Assembly (NCBI GenBank): GCA_019414045.1
Contig: DXMW01000030.1
Span: 1 to 64,000 of the forward strand
DNA: 64,000 nucleotides
Direction: 5' to 3'
DNA from: Collinsella sp.
Lineage (GTDB): Bacteria > Actinomycetota > Coriobacteriia > Coriobacteriales > Coriobacteriaceae
Both the position numbers and the translations under genes were made by a program. Under the pieces are notes generated by a model. It made no database searches. It was not told the origin of the DNA and was given only the letters and a program-made list of their open reading frames with translations. Shown here piece by piece: positions 54,487 through 63,353 of this stretch; within the stretch, counting starts at the first letter, position 1; each line of letters starts with the position of its first letter.

Positions 54487-54700
54487 GGAAAGTGCGTCCC
54501 GGTCTGAGCGCGGATTCTGGGATGCGCTTTCCGTTTGGACCGCCGTTGGGAAAGCGCGACCCGTTCTGAGCGCGGATTCCGGGATGAACTTTCCGCTTGA
54601 GGCGTCTTCCGGAAAATGAATCCCATTCCGAGCGTCGATTCCGGGATGCAGTTTCCGCTTGAGCTGCCATTGGGAAAGCGTGTCTCGGTCTGAGTCACTG
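54487..54700. repeat. 62-bp tandem repeats, three full units plus a partial one
   Basis: GGAAA starts fall at 54487, 54549, 54611 and 54673, exactly 62 bases apart. Each unit also holds a GGGATG...TTTCC segment that pairs with the GGAAA...CCC start, so every unit can fold into a hairpin. They lie upstream of the patatin gene. No protein frame follows the 62-base period (62 is not a multiple of three). Confidence 0.85.
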
Positions 54701-54719
54701 AGGCGTTTTTCTTTACGCT

Positions 54720-54960
54720 CGCGCCCTGCACAGAGTTCGATTCTCCGCGGGTGGAGGGGATCCGTCCGCGCGGGACACGGCAGGCTGTCATCCGGTCGGC
54801 ATCGAATCTATATCCAGTCGAGGCTTTGCGCGGAGAATCCGCGTATTTGCTTCGCAAATACGCACCGGCTTCGGCCGGCTGCCGCCGCCCTCGCCCGCGG
54901 GCTACAAACGCTTCGCGTTTGCTTAACGCCCGCGCCCTGCACAGAGTTCGATTCTCCGCG
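54720..54960 (+). repeat. 31-bp direct repeats carrying a tmRNA-end-like segment, with hairpins between
   Basis: The 31 bases at 54720-54750 recur exactly at 54930-54960. Within each, GAGTTCGATTCTCCGCG is identical to the 3' T-arm region of tmRNA (55027-55043 on the opposite strand). Between the repeats are three stem-loops: CGTATTTGC/GCAAATACG (54841-54861), CCGGC-TTCG-GCCGG (54864-54877) and CAAACGC/GCGTTTG (54904-54920). These could be remnants of integration sites at ssrA. Confidence 0.8.
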
Positions 54961-54980
54961 GTACGGACTAGAAATAAAAA

Positions 54981-55011
54981 GACAGGTAGATACGAATATC
55001 TACCTGCCTGT
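54981..55011 (-). terminator. Terminator of tmRNA
   Basis: On the minus strand CAGGTAGATA / TATCTACCTG with a four-base loop, followed by TCTTTTTATTTC. Confidence 0.8.
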
Positions 55012-55017
55012 TACTTA

Positions 55018-55381
55018 TGGTGGAGGCGCGGAGAATCGAACTCCGGTCCACGAAAGCCCCCTGATTGGCATCTCCAAGCTCAGTCGCTGGTTTAGTCTCG
55101 GACGCCTTGCGCGCAGCGACACGCTCGCGACGTCCTAACCGGTTCGGTCTTAGCCCGCGCCATACCGATTACGTGCGCAGGAGCATTCCCCTAAGATGAC
55201 GTCGCGCCGGTGTCGGGGAAATCACCGGGTTGACGCGCCGCTATAAATTAAGCAGCGAGAGCCATAGGCTCAAAAGAAGAGTTGTTGTCAATTCAATTTG
55301 ACGGTACCCCTGTTTAACGAGGCGAGGAGACCTCGGCTTGCTTCCTCTCTCAGAGCTATCGTGTCGAAACCAGTCGCCCCC
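55018..55381 (-). ncRNA. ssrA: Transfer-messenger RNA
   Basis: Rescues stalled ribosomes. The 5' end GGGGGCGACTGGTTTCGACA and the 3' end GTTCGATTCTCCGCGCCTCC-ACCA pair as a tRNA-Ala-like acceptor (CCA at 55018-55020). The tag frame reads DNNSSFEPMALAA then TAA, ending in the ALAA degradation signal. Length about 364 nt is normal. The resume codon lies just before GAC; it is not certain. Confidence 0.95.
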
Positions 55382-55620
55382 GAATGTCGGGAAAGTCTGG
55401 ATGGTATCGGGCCTGCAAACACCCGATAACCGTCGACTTTTCAAGGAACATACGGGGCGAGCCCCGCTTGTGGAGTGTTATCTTACCACGTTCTGAAAGC
55501 GGACAGCTGTTCTATGCACGAGCTGTGAAGACCCCAATGTGCGCCGCACTTCGCACTTTTGTTACCGATCGCGTCACGTATATTTTCGCCAAGCAAAATT
55601 GACCCGTCGAAAGGACCGTT

Positions 55621-56055
55621 ATGGATACCAAGCAGCAACTCGTCGATGCCCTCGCAGGCCTGGGCTCAACCATTACCGAAGCTATGGATGTCATCGAGGG
55701 CTTTGTCCCCTGCGGACATCCCGCCCTCACGGTATCGAACGCACTCGTCGCGCTGGACGTTGACGATGATGCAGCTCTCGCCCAGCAGCTTGAGACCGTC
55801 GAGGGCTTTATCGACCACGTGAGTGAGAACCGCGGCGTGGCCGCCTACCACGGTATCGAGGTCGAGCTCGCGGGTCCCAAGGCCGATCTGTTCGCAGCAA
55901 TCCGCGAGGTAGGCGCCCTTATGCAGACCGCAGGCGTCAAGAACACCCAGGTCAACGAGTGGGTCTACCGCAGTCTGGCAGCACTCGACAGCTCCGACGA
56001 AAAGGCAGCCGAGCAGCTCGCAGAAAGTCCCGCCATCAAGGCCGAGCTTTTGTAA
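55621..56055 (+). CDS. Hypothetical helical protein
   Basis: 144 residues, acidic and almost all helical (VDALAGLGSTITEAMDVIEG, ETVEGFIDHVSENRGVAAYH). GAAAGGACC precedes the ATG. No motif recognised. It is the first gene after the tmRNA promoter, transcribed in the opposite direction. Confidence 0.6.
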   Translation: MDTKQQLVDALAGLGSTITEAMDVIEGFVPCGHPALTVSNALVALDVDDDAALAQQLETVEGFIDHVSENRGVAAYHGIEVELAGPKADLFAAIREVGALMQTAGVKNTQVNEWVYRSLAALDSSDEKAAEQLAESPAIKAELL

Positions 56056-56113
56056 ATAGCAGACGCGGGCCCCTTGGCGCATCGTCGTCCAAGAGGCCCG
56101 CAAACAGTTCGCG

Positions 56114-56629
56114 TCAACCGATTGCCGCGCCGCCGCATTCGGCCAAGGCAAGAATCGGCATCATTTGACGAGGTGTCTTTGCTGCAAGATCGGCATGTTC
56201 GAGCAGCTTGCGATCGTTGGTCACCAAGTAATCGACCTGCGCGCGCTTGCACGCGGCGAGCACCAAGTTGTCCTCGTAATCGCGATGGAGTGCTAAGTAT
56301 TTGTCGGCCAGCCACAGATCGGATGCATCAGCGCCCACGGCCATAGCGTTTTCGGTCATATTCCGAACAAACGCCAGCGCCGCATCGCCAATCGCGCGGG
56401 CAGACGCCTCGTCGAGCGCTCCCCCGCTGGCAAGAACGCTACGCTTGAGCTCGTGTTGGACAACGTACAGCACGTCCTTGGCGATATGCACCGGAAAGAA
56501 CAGCAATGCCCCCGCCTCCGTCGCCTGCCCAATAAACGCACGTGCGGCAAGCGACTCGGCATGGTCGGCGCAAAACGAATCAACCCATACGTTGGCATCC
56601 ACCATTATTTTGAGGGGAGCCCCGCTCAC
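56114..56629 (-). CDS. PIN-domain toxin (VapC-like)
   Basis: 171 residues. The first conserved Asp sits in IMVDANVWVDSFCADH; later acidic residues fall in DYEDNLVLAACKRAQ and YLVTNDRKLLEHAD, giving the PIN nuclease site. Such toxins cut tRNA or rRNA when their antitoxin is lost. The GTG at 56629 overlaps the antitoxin stop (GTGA), so translation is coupled. Confidence 0.85.
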   Translation of the reverse strand: MSGAPLKIMVDANVWVDSFCADHAESLAARAFIGQATEAGALLFFPVHIAKDVLYVVQHELKRSVLASGGALDEASARAIGDAALAFVRNMTENAMAVGADASDLWLADKYLALHRDYEDNLVLAACKRAQVDYLVTNDRKLLEHADLAAKTPRQMMPILALAECGGAAIG

Positions 56630-56961
56630 AGGATCATCCCCTTTTGGCGATAGTACTCGTCCATGGCTTCGGAATAGATTGTGTCCCAATCGCGATCGTC
56701 GGATACGGGCGACGCAGCGATGCCCAGGTCCGCGTAAAGTTGATCCGCCGCCGCCCATGATGCGGCGAACGGAGTATCGTGCGCGACGGATTGCCGCCGG
56801 TCGTCGACGGCCGCAAGCACTTCCTCGCACTTCTCGCCGCCCTGCGCAACCTTTGCCACCACCTTTTTGATGAGCTCGGGCAGTGACCCGCCCGAAAGCC
56901 GCAGCGCCTCCTCGGCACGGTTCTTGACCTGGCGATCCACGCGAACGTTCACCTGCGCCAT
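56626..56961 (-). CDS. RelB/DinJ-type antitoxin
   Basis: 111 residues beginning MAQVNVRVDRQVKNRAEEAL, a ribbon-helix-helix DNA-binding domain, then an acidic toxin-binding tail (SDDRDWDTIYSEAMDEYYRQ). ATG 56961 is preferred over upstream in-frame codons because the RHH domain starts there. Pairing a RelB-type antitoxin with a PIN toxin is a mixed combination but known in many genomes. Confidence 0.8.
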   Translation of the reverse strand: MAQVNVRVDRQVKNRAEEALRLSGGSLPELIKKVVAKVAQGGEKCEEVLAAVDDRRQSVAHDTPFAASWAAADQLYADLGIAASPVSDDRDWDTIYSEAMDEYYRQKGMIL

Positions 56962-57001
56962 GCCGCTAACAGCACCCACGTCGATCCCGCTCCCTTCAAT
57001 T

Positions 57002-57038
57002 GCTAGCCCTGCTAGCAACACTATATAGAGAAGCTAGC
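57002..57038. promoter_or_regulatory. Three GCTAGC operator-like sites before the antitoxin gene
   Basis: GCTAGC occurs at 57002-57007, 57011-57016 (together TTGCTAGC-CCT-GCTAGCAA) and 57033-57038, around a TATATAG stretch. RHH antitoxins bind such short palindromes to repress their own operon. Confidence 0.65.
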
Positions 57039-57122
57039 ACATGGTCAAACGCAAAAGGCCTGCGCCCAGACGACACAAATGCCGTCTGGGCGCAGGCCAG
57101 ATAACGTGGGCGAACACGTCTG

Positions 57123-59198
57123 CTAGCGCAGGTAGGCCTTCGCGTTGCTCAGGCTGTAGGCGATCGTTGAGCCGTTGTGCAGCAGTGACGACGTCTGCGG
57201 AGTGATCATGCCGGTAATGCCCAGCGCCAGGAGCGCCGAGTTGGTGAGCATCACCTTGGAATACGAACTCGTCAGACGATCGATAAGCCCCTGACTCATA
57301 CGGCGCAGGCGCACGATCGCGGCAAGATCCGTATCGGTCAGGATGATGTCGGCAACCTCCTTGGCGATGTCGCTTCCGCCACCCATCGCCAAGCCCACGT
57401 CGGCCAAACCGAGCGCCGGCGAATCGTTGACACCGTCGCCCACCATGGCAACGTGGCGCCCCTCGCCCTTAATGCGCTCCACATACGCGTACTTGTCCTC
57501 GGGCAGCAGCTCGGCCTTAAACTCGTCGACCCCTGCCTCGCGAGCAATGCGCTCGGCCGTGCGCTCCGAGTCGCCCGTGAGCATAACGACATGCTTAACG
57601 CCCAACGCGTGCAGGTCGGCGATGGCCTCACGGACCCCGGCCTTGAGCGGATCCTCGATGCCGAGCACGCCGACGACCTTCCCATCGACCGCCAGATACA
57701 GCGGCGACAGGCCCTGCATCTGGGACTCAATGCGCTCCTTAATGTCGGAATCGAGCTGCGCGCTCTCGTCCTCAAACACAAAGTGTGCCGAGCCGATAAT
57801 CGCGCGACGCCCTTCGATGGACGAAGCAATACCATGCGCCACGATGTACTCGACCGCAGCATGGCGCTCGCGGTGCTCGAGCCCGCGCTCGCGGGCGGCG
57901 TTGACCACGGCACGCGCCACCGGATGCGGGAAATGCTCCTCCAGGCAGGCAGAAAGGCGCAGGACCTCGTCCTCGCTCCAGCCGTCGGTCGTGAGCACGC
58001 AAGCCAGGCGCGGCTGCGCCTCGGTGAGCGTGCCAGTCTTATCAAACACAATGGTGTCGGCCTTGGCAAACGACTCAAAGTACTTTGCGCCCTTGACCAT
58101 GACGCCCATCTTGGCAGCATCGCTCATAGCGGTCATGACGGCGACGGAACCCGTGAGCTTGAGTGCGCACGAGTAGTCGACCATCAGCGCCGCCGAGGTC
58201 TTGATAAGGCTGCGCGTGGTGAGCGCAACCAGGCCCGCGAGCAGGAAGTTCCACGGGACGATCTTGTTGGCGAGGTCCTCCATATGCGACTGGCCCTCGG
58301 ATTTGAGCGAGTCGGCCGTCTGCACGAGCGAGACGATCGAGCGCAGTTTGGTCTGCGCCGTGTTGGCGCGCACGCGCACCAAGATGCTGCCGTCTTCCAC
58401 GACGGTACCGGCGAACACGTCGTCGCCCACGCTGCGCTCAACGGCCAGCGGCTCGCCGGTCAGGGTCGCCTGGTTGACCATAGCGCTCCCCCGCTCGACG
58501 ACACCGTCGATGCAAATGGACATGCCAGTGCGCACGGCGACCAGATCGCCGGGCTCGAGCTCGGTCGCAGCAACGCTTACCTCGGTGTCGCCGACGACCT
58601 TTTGCGCCTTGTCGGGTACATCGAGCAGCGAGTTGATGAGCTCGTTTTCGCTCATGGCGCGGGTGTAGTCCTCGAGCAGCTCGCCCACGTTGAGCAGGAA
58701 CATTGTCTGGCCCGCGGTGTCGACATCACGCTTGACGAACGAAATGCCGATGGCCGAAGCGTCGAGCACGGGAACGGTCAGGCGCGGCTGCGCCAGCTCA
58801 TGAAGGGCAGCGCGCAAAAATGCCATGTAACCGGCCACGACAAACACCGCACGCAGAGGCGTCGGCAAGAACCAGCGGCGCGCGTAGTGGGCGCCGACGA
58901 GTGTCGCCAGGTCCATAACGAGTTTGTGCTTGCGCGGCTCAAGCTGCATCACATAGCCCGACTTGGCATCGGCGATAGCTTGAGCATCGAGTGCGCCCAA
59001 GGCGTCGAGCACGCTCGCGCGACGTGGCTCGTCGTATTCGAGCGCCATCTGGCCAATACGGCCATATACGCGCACCTTGTGCACGCCGTCGATATCGCCG
59101 CTGAGCTTAAGAAGTGCATCGAGATCGCTCTCTGGCACAGGACCCGCCAATTGAAGACGGGTCCTGCCGGGGATCTCGCTAATAATCGAGAATCTCAT
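57123..59198 (-). CDS. P1B-type heavy-metal ATPase
   Basis: 691 residues, inner-membrane metal pump. N-terminal HMA_2-like domain (IISEIPGRTRLQLAGPV), TLTGEPLA actuator motif near 245, membrane helices at about 120-160 and 315-370, phosphorylation site VFDKTGTLTE near 385, HP motif FPHPVARAVV and hinge MVGDGVNDSPAL. The usual CPC/CPx in the sixth helix is replaced by SCALKL (VDYSCALKLTGSVAVM near 340), a variant seen in actinobacterial and lactobacillar pumps, so the metal is uncertain; manganese or another transition metal is possible. Follows the PacL-like gene by 18 bases. Confidence 0.9.
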   Translation of the reverse strand: MRFSIISEIPGRTRLQLAGPVPESDLDALLKLSGDIDGVHKVRVYGRIGQMALEYDEPRRASVLDALGALDAQAIADAKSGYVMQLEPRKHKLVMDLATLVGAHYARRWFLPTPLRAVFVVAGYMAFLRAALHELAQPRLTVPVLDASAIGISFVKRDVDTAGQTMFLLNVGELLEDYTRAMSENELINSLLDVPDKAQKVVGDTEVSVAATELEPGDLVAVRTGMSICIDGVVERGSAMVNQATLTGEPLAVERSVGDDVFAGTVVEDGSILVRVRANTAQTKLRSIVSLVQTADSLKSEGQSHMEDLANKIVPWNFLLAGLVALTTRSLIKTSAALMVDYSCALKLTGSVAVMTAMSDAAKMGVMVKGAKYFESFAKADTIVFDKTGTLTEAQPRLACVLTTDGWSEDEVLRLSACLEEHFPHPVARAVVNAARERGLEHRERHAAVEYIVAHGIASSIEGRRAIIGSAHFVFEDESAQLDSDIKERIESQMQGLSPLYLAVDGKVVGVLGIEDPLKAGVREAIADLHALGVKHVVMLTGDSERTAERIAREAGVDEFKAELLPEDKYAYVERIKGEGRHVAMVGDGVNDSPALGLADVGLAMGGGSDIAKEVADIILTDTDLAAIVRLRRMSQGLIDRLTSSYSKVMLTNSALLALGITGMITPQTSSLLHNGSTIAYSLSNAKAYLR

Positions 59199-59216
59199 AG
59201 TTTGTGCCTGGGAGCG

Positions 59217-59462
59217 TTACTCGGCTGCCTCGTCAGCAGCGGCCTCGCTCTGGGTGATGTAAGCAGCCTCGGCAACCATGTCGTCGACATTAGCCTTGGC
59301 CTGCTCGACCATGTCCTGGTAGCCGTTCTTGATGCGCATGCCGCACGCGATACCCTGCACGCAGGCATTCTTGACCGGAGCGCTGGTAAGCAGCTTGATG
59401 CCGGCCGTGCCAAGCAGAAAACCGCCACCGACAAGCAGGGTATTGAACGTCGACTTCTTCAT
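59217..59462 (-). CDS. PacL-like/DUF6110 small membrane protein
   Basis: 81 residues. One membrane segment at the N terminus (FNTLLVGGGFLLGTAGIKLL), two Cys in KNACVQGIACGMRIKNGYQD, then a coiled Ala/Glu tail. Small proteins of this plan (DUF1490/DUF6110) accompany P1B ATPases; in mycobacteria the PacL partners stabilise the pump. GGGAGAAG precedes ATG 59462. Co-transcribed with the ATPase. Confidence 0.75.
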   Translation of the reverse strand: MKKSTFNTLLVGGGFLLGTAGIKLLTSAPVKNACVQGIACGMRIKNGYQDMVEQAKANVDDMVAEAAYITQSEAAADEAAE

Positions 59463-59570
59463 GTTGCTTCTCCCTTTTGCCGCATTGGACGCGGCATGGT
59501 GCTTCAGCACCCGAGTAAACAAGTTTGCTCGAGCACGCTTTTGAAATATCTCAATTTTATCTAACTATCT

Positions 59571-59590
59571 AGGTCAGCCATGGCTAACCT
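59571..59590. promoter_or_regulatory. AGCCATGGCT palindrome before the PacL-ATPase operon
   Basis: AGGTCAGCCATGGCTAACCT is palindromic at 9 of 10 pairs, about 110 bases upstream of the PacL start. It is followed by TTTGAAAATTAACG. A related palindrome with the same AGCCATGGCT core lies upstream of the ABC operon at 63293-63310. Its distance suggests control by a shared metal regulator. Confidence 0.5.
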
Positions 59591-59657
59591 TTTGAAAATT
59601 AACGATGCGGAGCAACCGATTGTCAATGTGACAAAGGGACTGTCCCTTTGCCCCTTC

Positions 59658-61415
59658 TTACAACTGCCAGGTAGCTGCTTCCTTTTGCAGCGCCACCATG
59701 CGGGCGAATTCTCCACCTGCCGCCTTGAGCTGCGCCGGAGTGCCCTGCTCGGCAACCACACCATCCTTGAGTACAACGATTTTGTCGGCATTTTCCACCG
59801 TACGCATACGGTGGGCAATAACGATAACCGTCTTACCTGCAAGCAGACGGGAGAGCGCCTGCTGAACCACGGTCTCGTTCTCCACATCCAAGCTCGCCGT
59901 CGCCTCGTCCAACAGCACGATAGGCGCGTCTTTGAGCAGCGCGCGGGCGATGGAGATGCGCTGGCGCTCACCGCCGGACAGCTTGGAGCCGTTCTCGCCG
60001 ATCATGGTGTCATAGCCCTGCGGCATGCGGCTCACAAACTCGTCGCAGTTGGCGGCACGCGCGGCAGCAAGCACTTCCTCATCGGTGGCATCGCGACAAC
60101 CAAGACGGACGTTTCCCATCACCGTGTCGTCAAAGAGCAGCACGTCTTGGAACACAATGGCGTAGTCGCGCAGCAACACCTCGGGATCCACGCTCGCAAC
60201 ATCCACGCCGCCCACGGTGACCGTGCCTTCGGTGGCGTCCCAAAAGCGCGCGGCCAGGCGGCTCACCGTGGACTTACCGGAGCCCGAAGGACCGACCAGT
60301 GCCGTGACCTCGCCTTCCTTGGCGGTAAAGCTCACATCGGTAAGAACTTTCTCGCCGGCGCGGCCGTCCTCGCCCGCACCATAGCCAAATGCCACATGAT
60401 CGAACACCACATCGTGGCCCACGGGCTCAAACTGCTCGCTGCCCCGCGCCACGGGCTCTTCCATGATGGAACGCATGCGCTTGGCCGACGACTCGGCGGC
60501 AAACAGCTCGGACATCAGCATCAGCGCCTGATCAAAGGGCGCATAGATGCGGCTCACCATAAGCAGGAAGGCAAACATCATCAAAAAGTCGACCTGGCCG
60601 GAGGCGACCATCGCAGCGCCCGTGACCAACGTGGTGGCAATCCCCAGGCGCAGGATGGCAAAGGCGGAGTTGACCAAAAGCCCATTGGCGAGCTCGCCCT
60701 TGGTGGTCTCGCGCTCCTCGGCATCGATCACGGCGTTGAGCCCCTCAAGATAATGAGCCTCCTGGTTGGTGGCGCGGATCTCGCGCACGCAGTCGAGCGT
60801 CTCCTGGATCGCCTTGGTAACCTTGACCTTCTCGGCACGCACATGGTCGAACACCGGGGTCATGGGGCCGCGTGTCAGATACAGCACGGCAAAGGCCACG
60901 GGCACGCTCCAAAACGCCGCGATCGCCAGCTGCCAGCAAAAGGACAGCGACGCCACGAACACAATGGCGCTTGCGATGATGGCACCCCAAAGCTCTCCCA
61001 GCACGTGGCTGTAGGCGTGCTCCATGGCCTGGACGTCGCCCATAATGGTCTCGGTTAAATCGGCCAGATCACGACGGCCAAAAAACGACAGCGGCAGCTT
61101 GCGCAAGCGCTCGGCGATCTCCATACGCTGCTTGCCGCACTCCTCGTAAAAGATGCAGTAGGTGTAGTAATACTGCTGCCAGTTAGAGGCAAAGAGCAAC
61201 ACGGAAAAGACCAGGAGGCCGCCCACAATCGGCAGGGCATCCGGCAGGTCGGCACCGGTGGCGAGATGTTCGACAAAACCGGCCATGACCAGGAACAATA
61301 AGCCCATGCCGGCCATGGTAATGAGATTGGTGAGCGCGGTCCAGAAAATGCCGCGTTTTACGCCGGCGACGCCTTTATCGGATAGGAAGTACTTCTTTTG
61401 GAATGAGGCGAACAT
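59658..61415 (-). CDS. ABC transporter half-molecule, second of a pair
   Basis: 585 residues: six membrane helices in the first 320, then an ATPase with Walker A VGPSGSGKSTV, signature LSGGERQRISIARALL and Walker B PIVLLDEATASLD. It directly abuts the first half-transporter (TAA then ATG), so they form a heterodimer. This arrangement with an AraC regulator recalls siderophore or iron-chelate importers (IrtAB/YbtPQ-like), but substrate is inferred only from context. Confidence 0.9.
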   Translation of the reverse strand: MFASFQKKYFLSDKGVAGVKRGIFWTALTNLITMAGMGLLFLVMAGFVEHLATGADLPDALPIVGGLLVFSVLLFASNWQQYYYTYCIFYEECGKQRMEIAERLRKLPLSFFGRRDLADLTETIMGDVQAMEHAYSHVLGELWGAIIASAIVFVASLSFCWQLAIAAFWSVPVAFAVLYLTRGPMTPVFDHVRAEKVKVTKAIQETLDCVREIRATNQEAHYLEGLNAVIDAEERETTKGELANGLLVNSAFAILRLGIATTLVTGAAMVASGQVDFLMMFAFLLMVSRIYAPFDQALMLMSELFAAESSAKRMRSIMEEPVARGSEQFEPVGHDVVFDHVAFGYGAGEDGRAGEKVLTDVSFTAKEGEVTALVGPSGSGKSTVSRLAARFWDATEGTVTVGGVDVASVDPEVLLRDYAIVFQDVLLFDDTVMGNVRLGCRDATDEEVLAAARAANCDEFVSRMPQGYDTMIGENGSKLSGGERQRISIARALLKDAPIVLLDEATASLDVENETVVQQALSRLLAGKTVIVIAHRMRTVENADKIVVLKDGVVAEQGTPAQLKAAGGEFARMVALQKEAATWQL

Positions 61416-63239
61416 TTAGGCCTCGCCTCCCTTCGTGACGGCGGCATCTGCGGCGGCAGTGATCTTCCAGCTCGCGGCCTGTTCGTATTCGGCCCACATC
61501 TTGGCATACAGACCCTCTTGGGACAGCAACTCGGCATGGGTGCCGGCCTCCTGCACGCTACCCTGGTTGAGCACCACGATTTGGTCTGCGCCCACTACAG
61601 TCGAGAGTCGGTGCGCGATCATAATGACTGTGCGACCCGCCGCCAGCTTGCTAAAGGCACGCTGGATGAGCGCCTCGTTCTCGGGGTCGGCAAACGCTGT
61701 GGCCTCATCGAGCACCACGATAGGTGCGTCTTTATGGATCGCGCGGGCGAGTGCCACGCGCTGCACCTCGCCGCCCGAAAGATATGCTCCGCCGGCACCG
61801 AGCATGGTATTGATGCCCTGTGGAAGCTTGGCCACAATGTCGTCGCACTGAGCTGCGGAGAGGGCCGCACGCACTTCGTCGTCAGTGGCCGTAGGCTTGG
61901 AAGCGCGCACGTTATCGGCAAGTGTTTGCCGGAACAGCTGGTTGGTCTGGAACACGAAGGCGACCTGGTCCATAAGCTCGTGCGGATCCATATCGCGAAC
62001 GTCCACACCACCTACGAGCACTCGACCCGAGGAAACATCCCAAAAACGAGGAATCAGGCTTGCGCAGGTTGACTTGCCGCCGCCCGAAGGACCCACAAGC
62101 GCAAGGGCACTACCAGCGGGAACGCTGAAACTTACATGGCTAACGGCAGGTGCTTCGGCACCCTCGTACGTAAAGCTCACGTCCTCAAATCGCACGTCGC
62201 CGCCGGCTGGGTGCTTGGGTTGCGCGGGCACGGAGAGCCGCTTGGAATCCATGACGCTTCGAATGCGAGCCAGCGAATCGGCACTCATCTGAGAGGCCTC
62301 GCCCACAAACATGAGCTTGGTCATGGCCGTCGGTACCACGGCCGAAAATATCGCGTAAAACGTGAAGTTGGCCATAAAATGCGCGAAGTCCGTCTCGCCC
62401 GGCGCCAACAGCAACGCCACGGGCAACAGGAATGTCACAAGACCATTGAGCGCGGTAAGGTTGAGTACCTGCGGACCTCGGCAAAACGTGCCCGCATAGC
62501 TTTGTGCCATGTCGGCGTATTCGGCGATCGCGTCGTGGAACGCCTTAAAGGAGTAGACCGTCTGCTGAAACACCTTGACCACGGGAATGCCGCGTACGTA
62601 TTCGGTACCGGTCTTGTTCATCTTGACCAGCGCGCCCATGTAGGCCTTCATGAACTCGGCGCCCTTGCCGCTCATCATGGTGGCCATGGCGCCAAGCGAA
62701 ATGGCCACCGAGATAAGGCATGCCGCGCCCAAGCGCCAATCGAGGGCGAAAAGCAGCACGAGCAGACCTGCGACCATGGCGGTGGCGCCGGCGATATCGG
62801 GTAGCATGTGCGCGAGCAGGGTCTCGGTGGAGGCGGCGCATCCGTCTACGATACGGCGCAGCTCACCGGTGGCGTGTGTGTCAAAGTAGCCAAGCGGCAG
62901 CTTAAGCAGGTGCTCGCTCGTAGTCTTGCGAATATTGGACGCGCAACGAAACGCGGATAGGTGTGTGCACATGAGCCCCACGAAATAAATCACGATGCTC
63001 ACCAGGGCAAAACCGACGGCCCACCAACCATACATCGCGATATCGCAGGCTTCGCTCCAGTTAGGTGCCACGGCGATCAGATCGCGCGCGACAAGCCAAA
63101 TGCACACGTACGGGCCAAAGCTCAGCAGCTGCGAGAGCGCCGAGAGGGCCATGCCCAAATATGTTAGGAATTTACGGTCGCCGGCATATGCAAGCAGCTC
63201 GCCGATACCGCCGCCTTCCTTTTTTGATCCCTTTGCCAT
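61416..63239 (-). CDS. ABC transporter half-molecule, first of a pair
   Basis: 607 residues with an N-terminal six-helix domain (SALSQLLSFGPYVCIWLVAR onward) and an ATPase domain: ALVGPSGGGKSTC, YLSGGEVQRVALARAI and PIVVLDEATAFADPE. Signature and Walker B are intact; the D-loop is FADPE rather than SLD, a trait of YbtQ/IrtA-like pairs. ATG 63239 is used because GAAAGGAATC precedes it; the in-frame upstream codon gives no homology. Start of the metal operon, facing an AraC gene. Confidence 0.9.
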   Translation of the reverse strand: MAKGSKKEGGGIGELLAYAGDRKFLTYLGMALSALSQLLSFGPYVCIWLVARDLIAVAPNWSEACDIAMYGWWAVGFALVSIVIYFVGLMCTHLSAFRCASNIRKTTSEHLLKLPLGYFDTHATGELRRIVDGCAASTETLLAHMLPDIAGATAMVAGLLVLLFALDWRLGAACLISVAISLGAMATMMSGKGAEFMKAYMGALVKMNKTGTEYVRGIPVVKVFQQTVYSFKAFHDAIAEYADMAQSYAGTFCRGPQVLNLTALNGLVTFLLPVALLLAPGETDFAHFMANFTFYAIFSAVVPTAMTKLMFVGEASQMSADSLARIRSVMDSKRLSVPAQPKHPAGGDVRFEDVSFTYEGAEAPAVSHVSFSVPAGSALALVGPSGGGKSTCASLIPRFWDVSSGRVLVGGVDVRDMDPHELMDQVAFVFQTNQLFRQTLADNVRASKPTATDDEVRAALSAAQCDDIVAKLPQGINTMLGAGGAYLSGGEVQRVALARAIHKDAPIVVLDEATAFADPENEALIQRAFSKLAAGRTVIMIAHRLSTVVGADQIVVLNQGSVQEAGTHAELLSQEGLYAKMWAEYEQAASWKITAAADAAVTKGGEA

Positions 63240-63292
63240 GAGATTCCTTTCTAACGGCTTGAAAGTTAACCGTAATGAACTTATCATTGATG

Positions 63293-63310
63293 TGTTAGCC
63301 ATGGCTCACA
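63293..63310. promoter_or_regulatory. AGCCATGGCT palindrome between ABC operon and AraC gene
   Basis: TGTTAGCCATGGCTCACA shares its ten-base core with 59571-59590. Nearby, at 63251-63270, CTAACGGCTTGAAAGTTAAC resembles the CTAACC-TTTTGAAAATTAAC at 59584-59603. The site could serve both divergent promoters. Confidence 0.5.
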
Positions 63311-63353
63311 ATCGAGCCAGGCGTGGACGTTTCTGCAAAGGAAAGGGACGCTT

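Noticed and set aside
54487..54700. Tandem repeats considered as a CRISPR array
   Set aside because: The 62-bp units are contiguous with no unique spacers and no cas genes are near.
57453..59564. 703-codon open frame opposite the P-type ATPase
   Set aside because: Shadow frame; His/Arg/Gly-rich and without family features.
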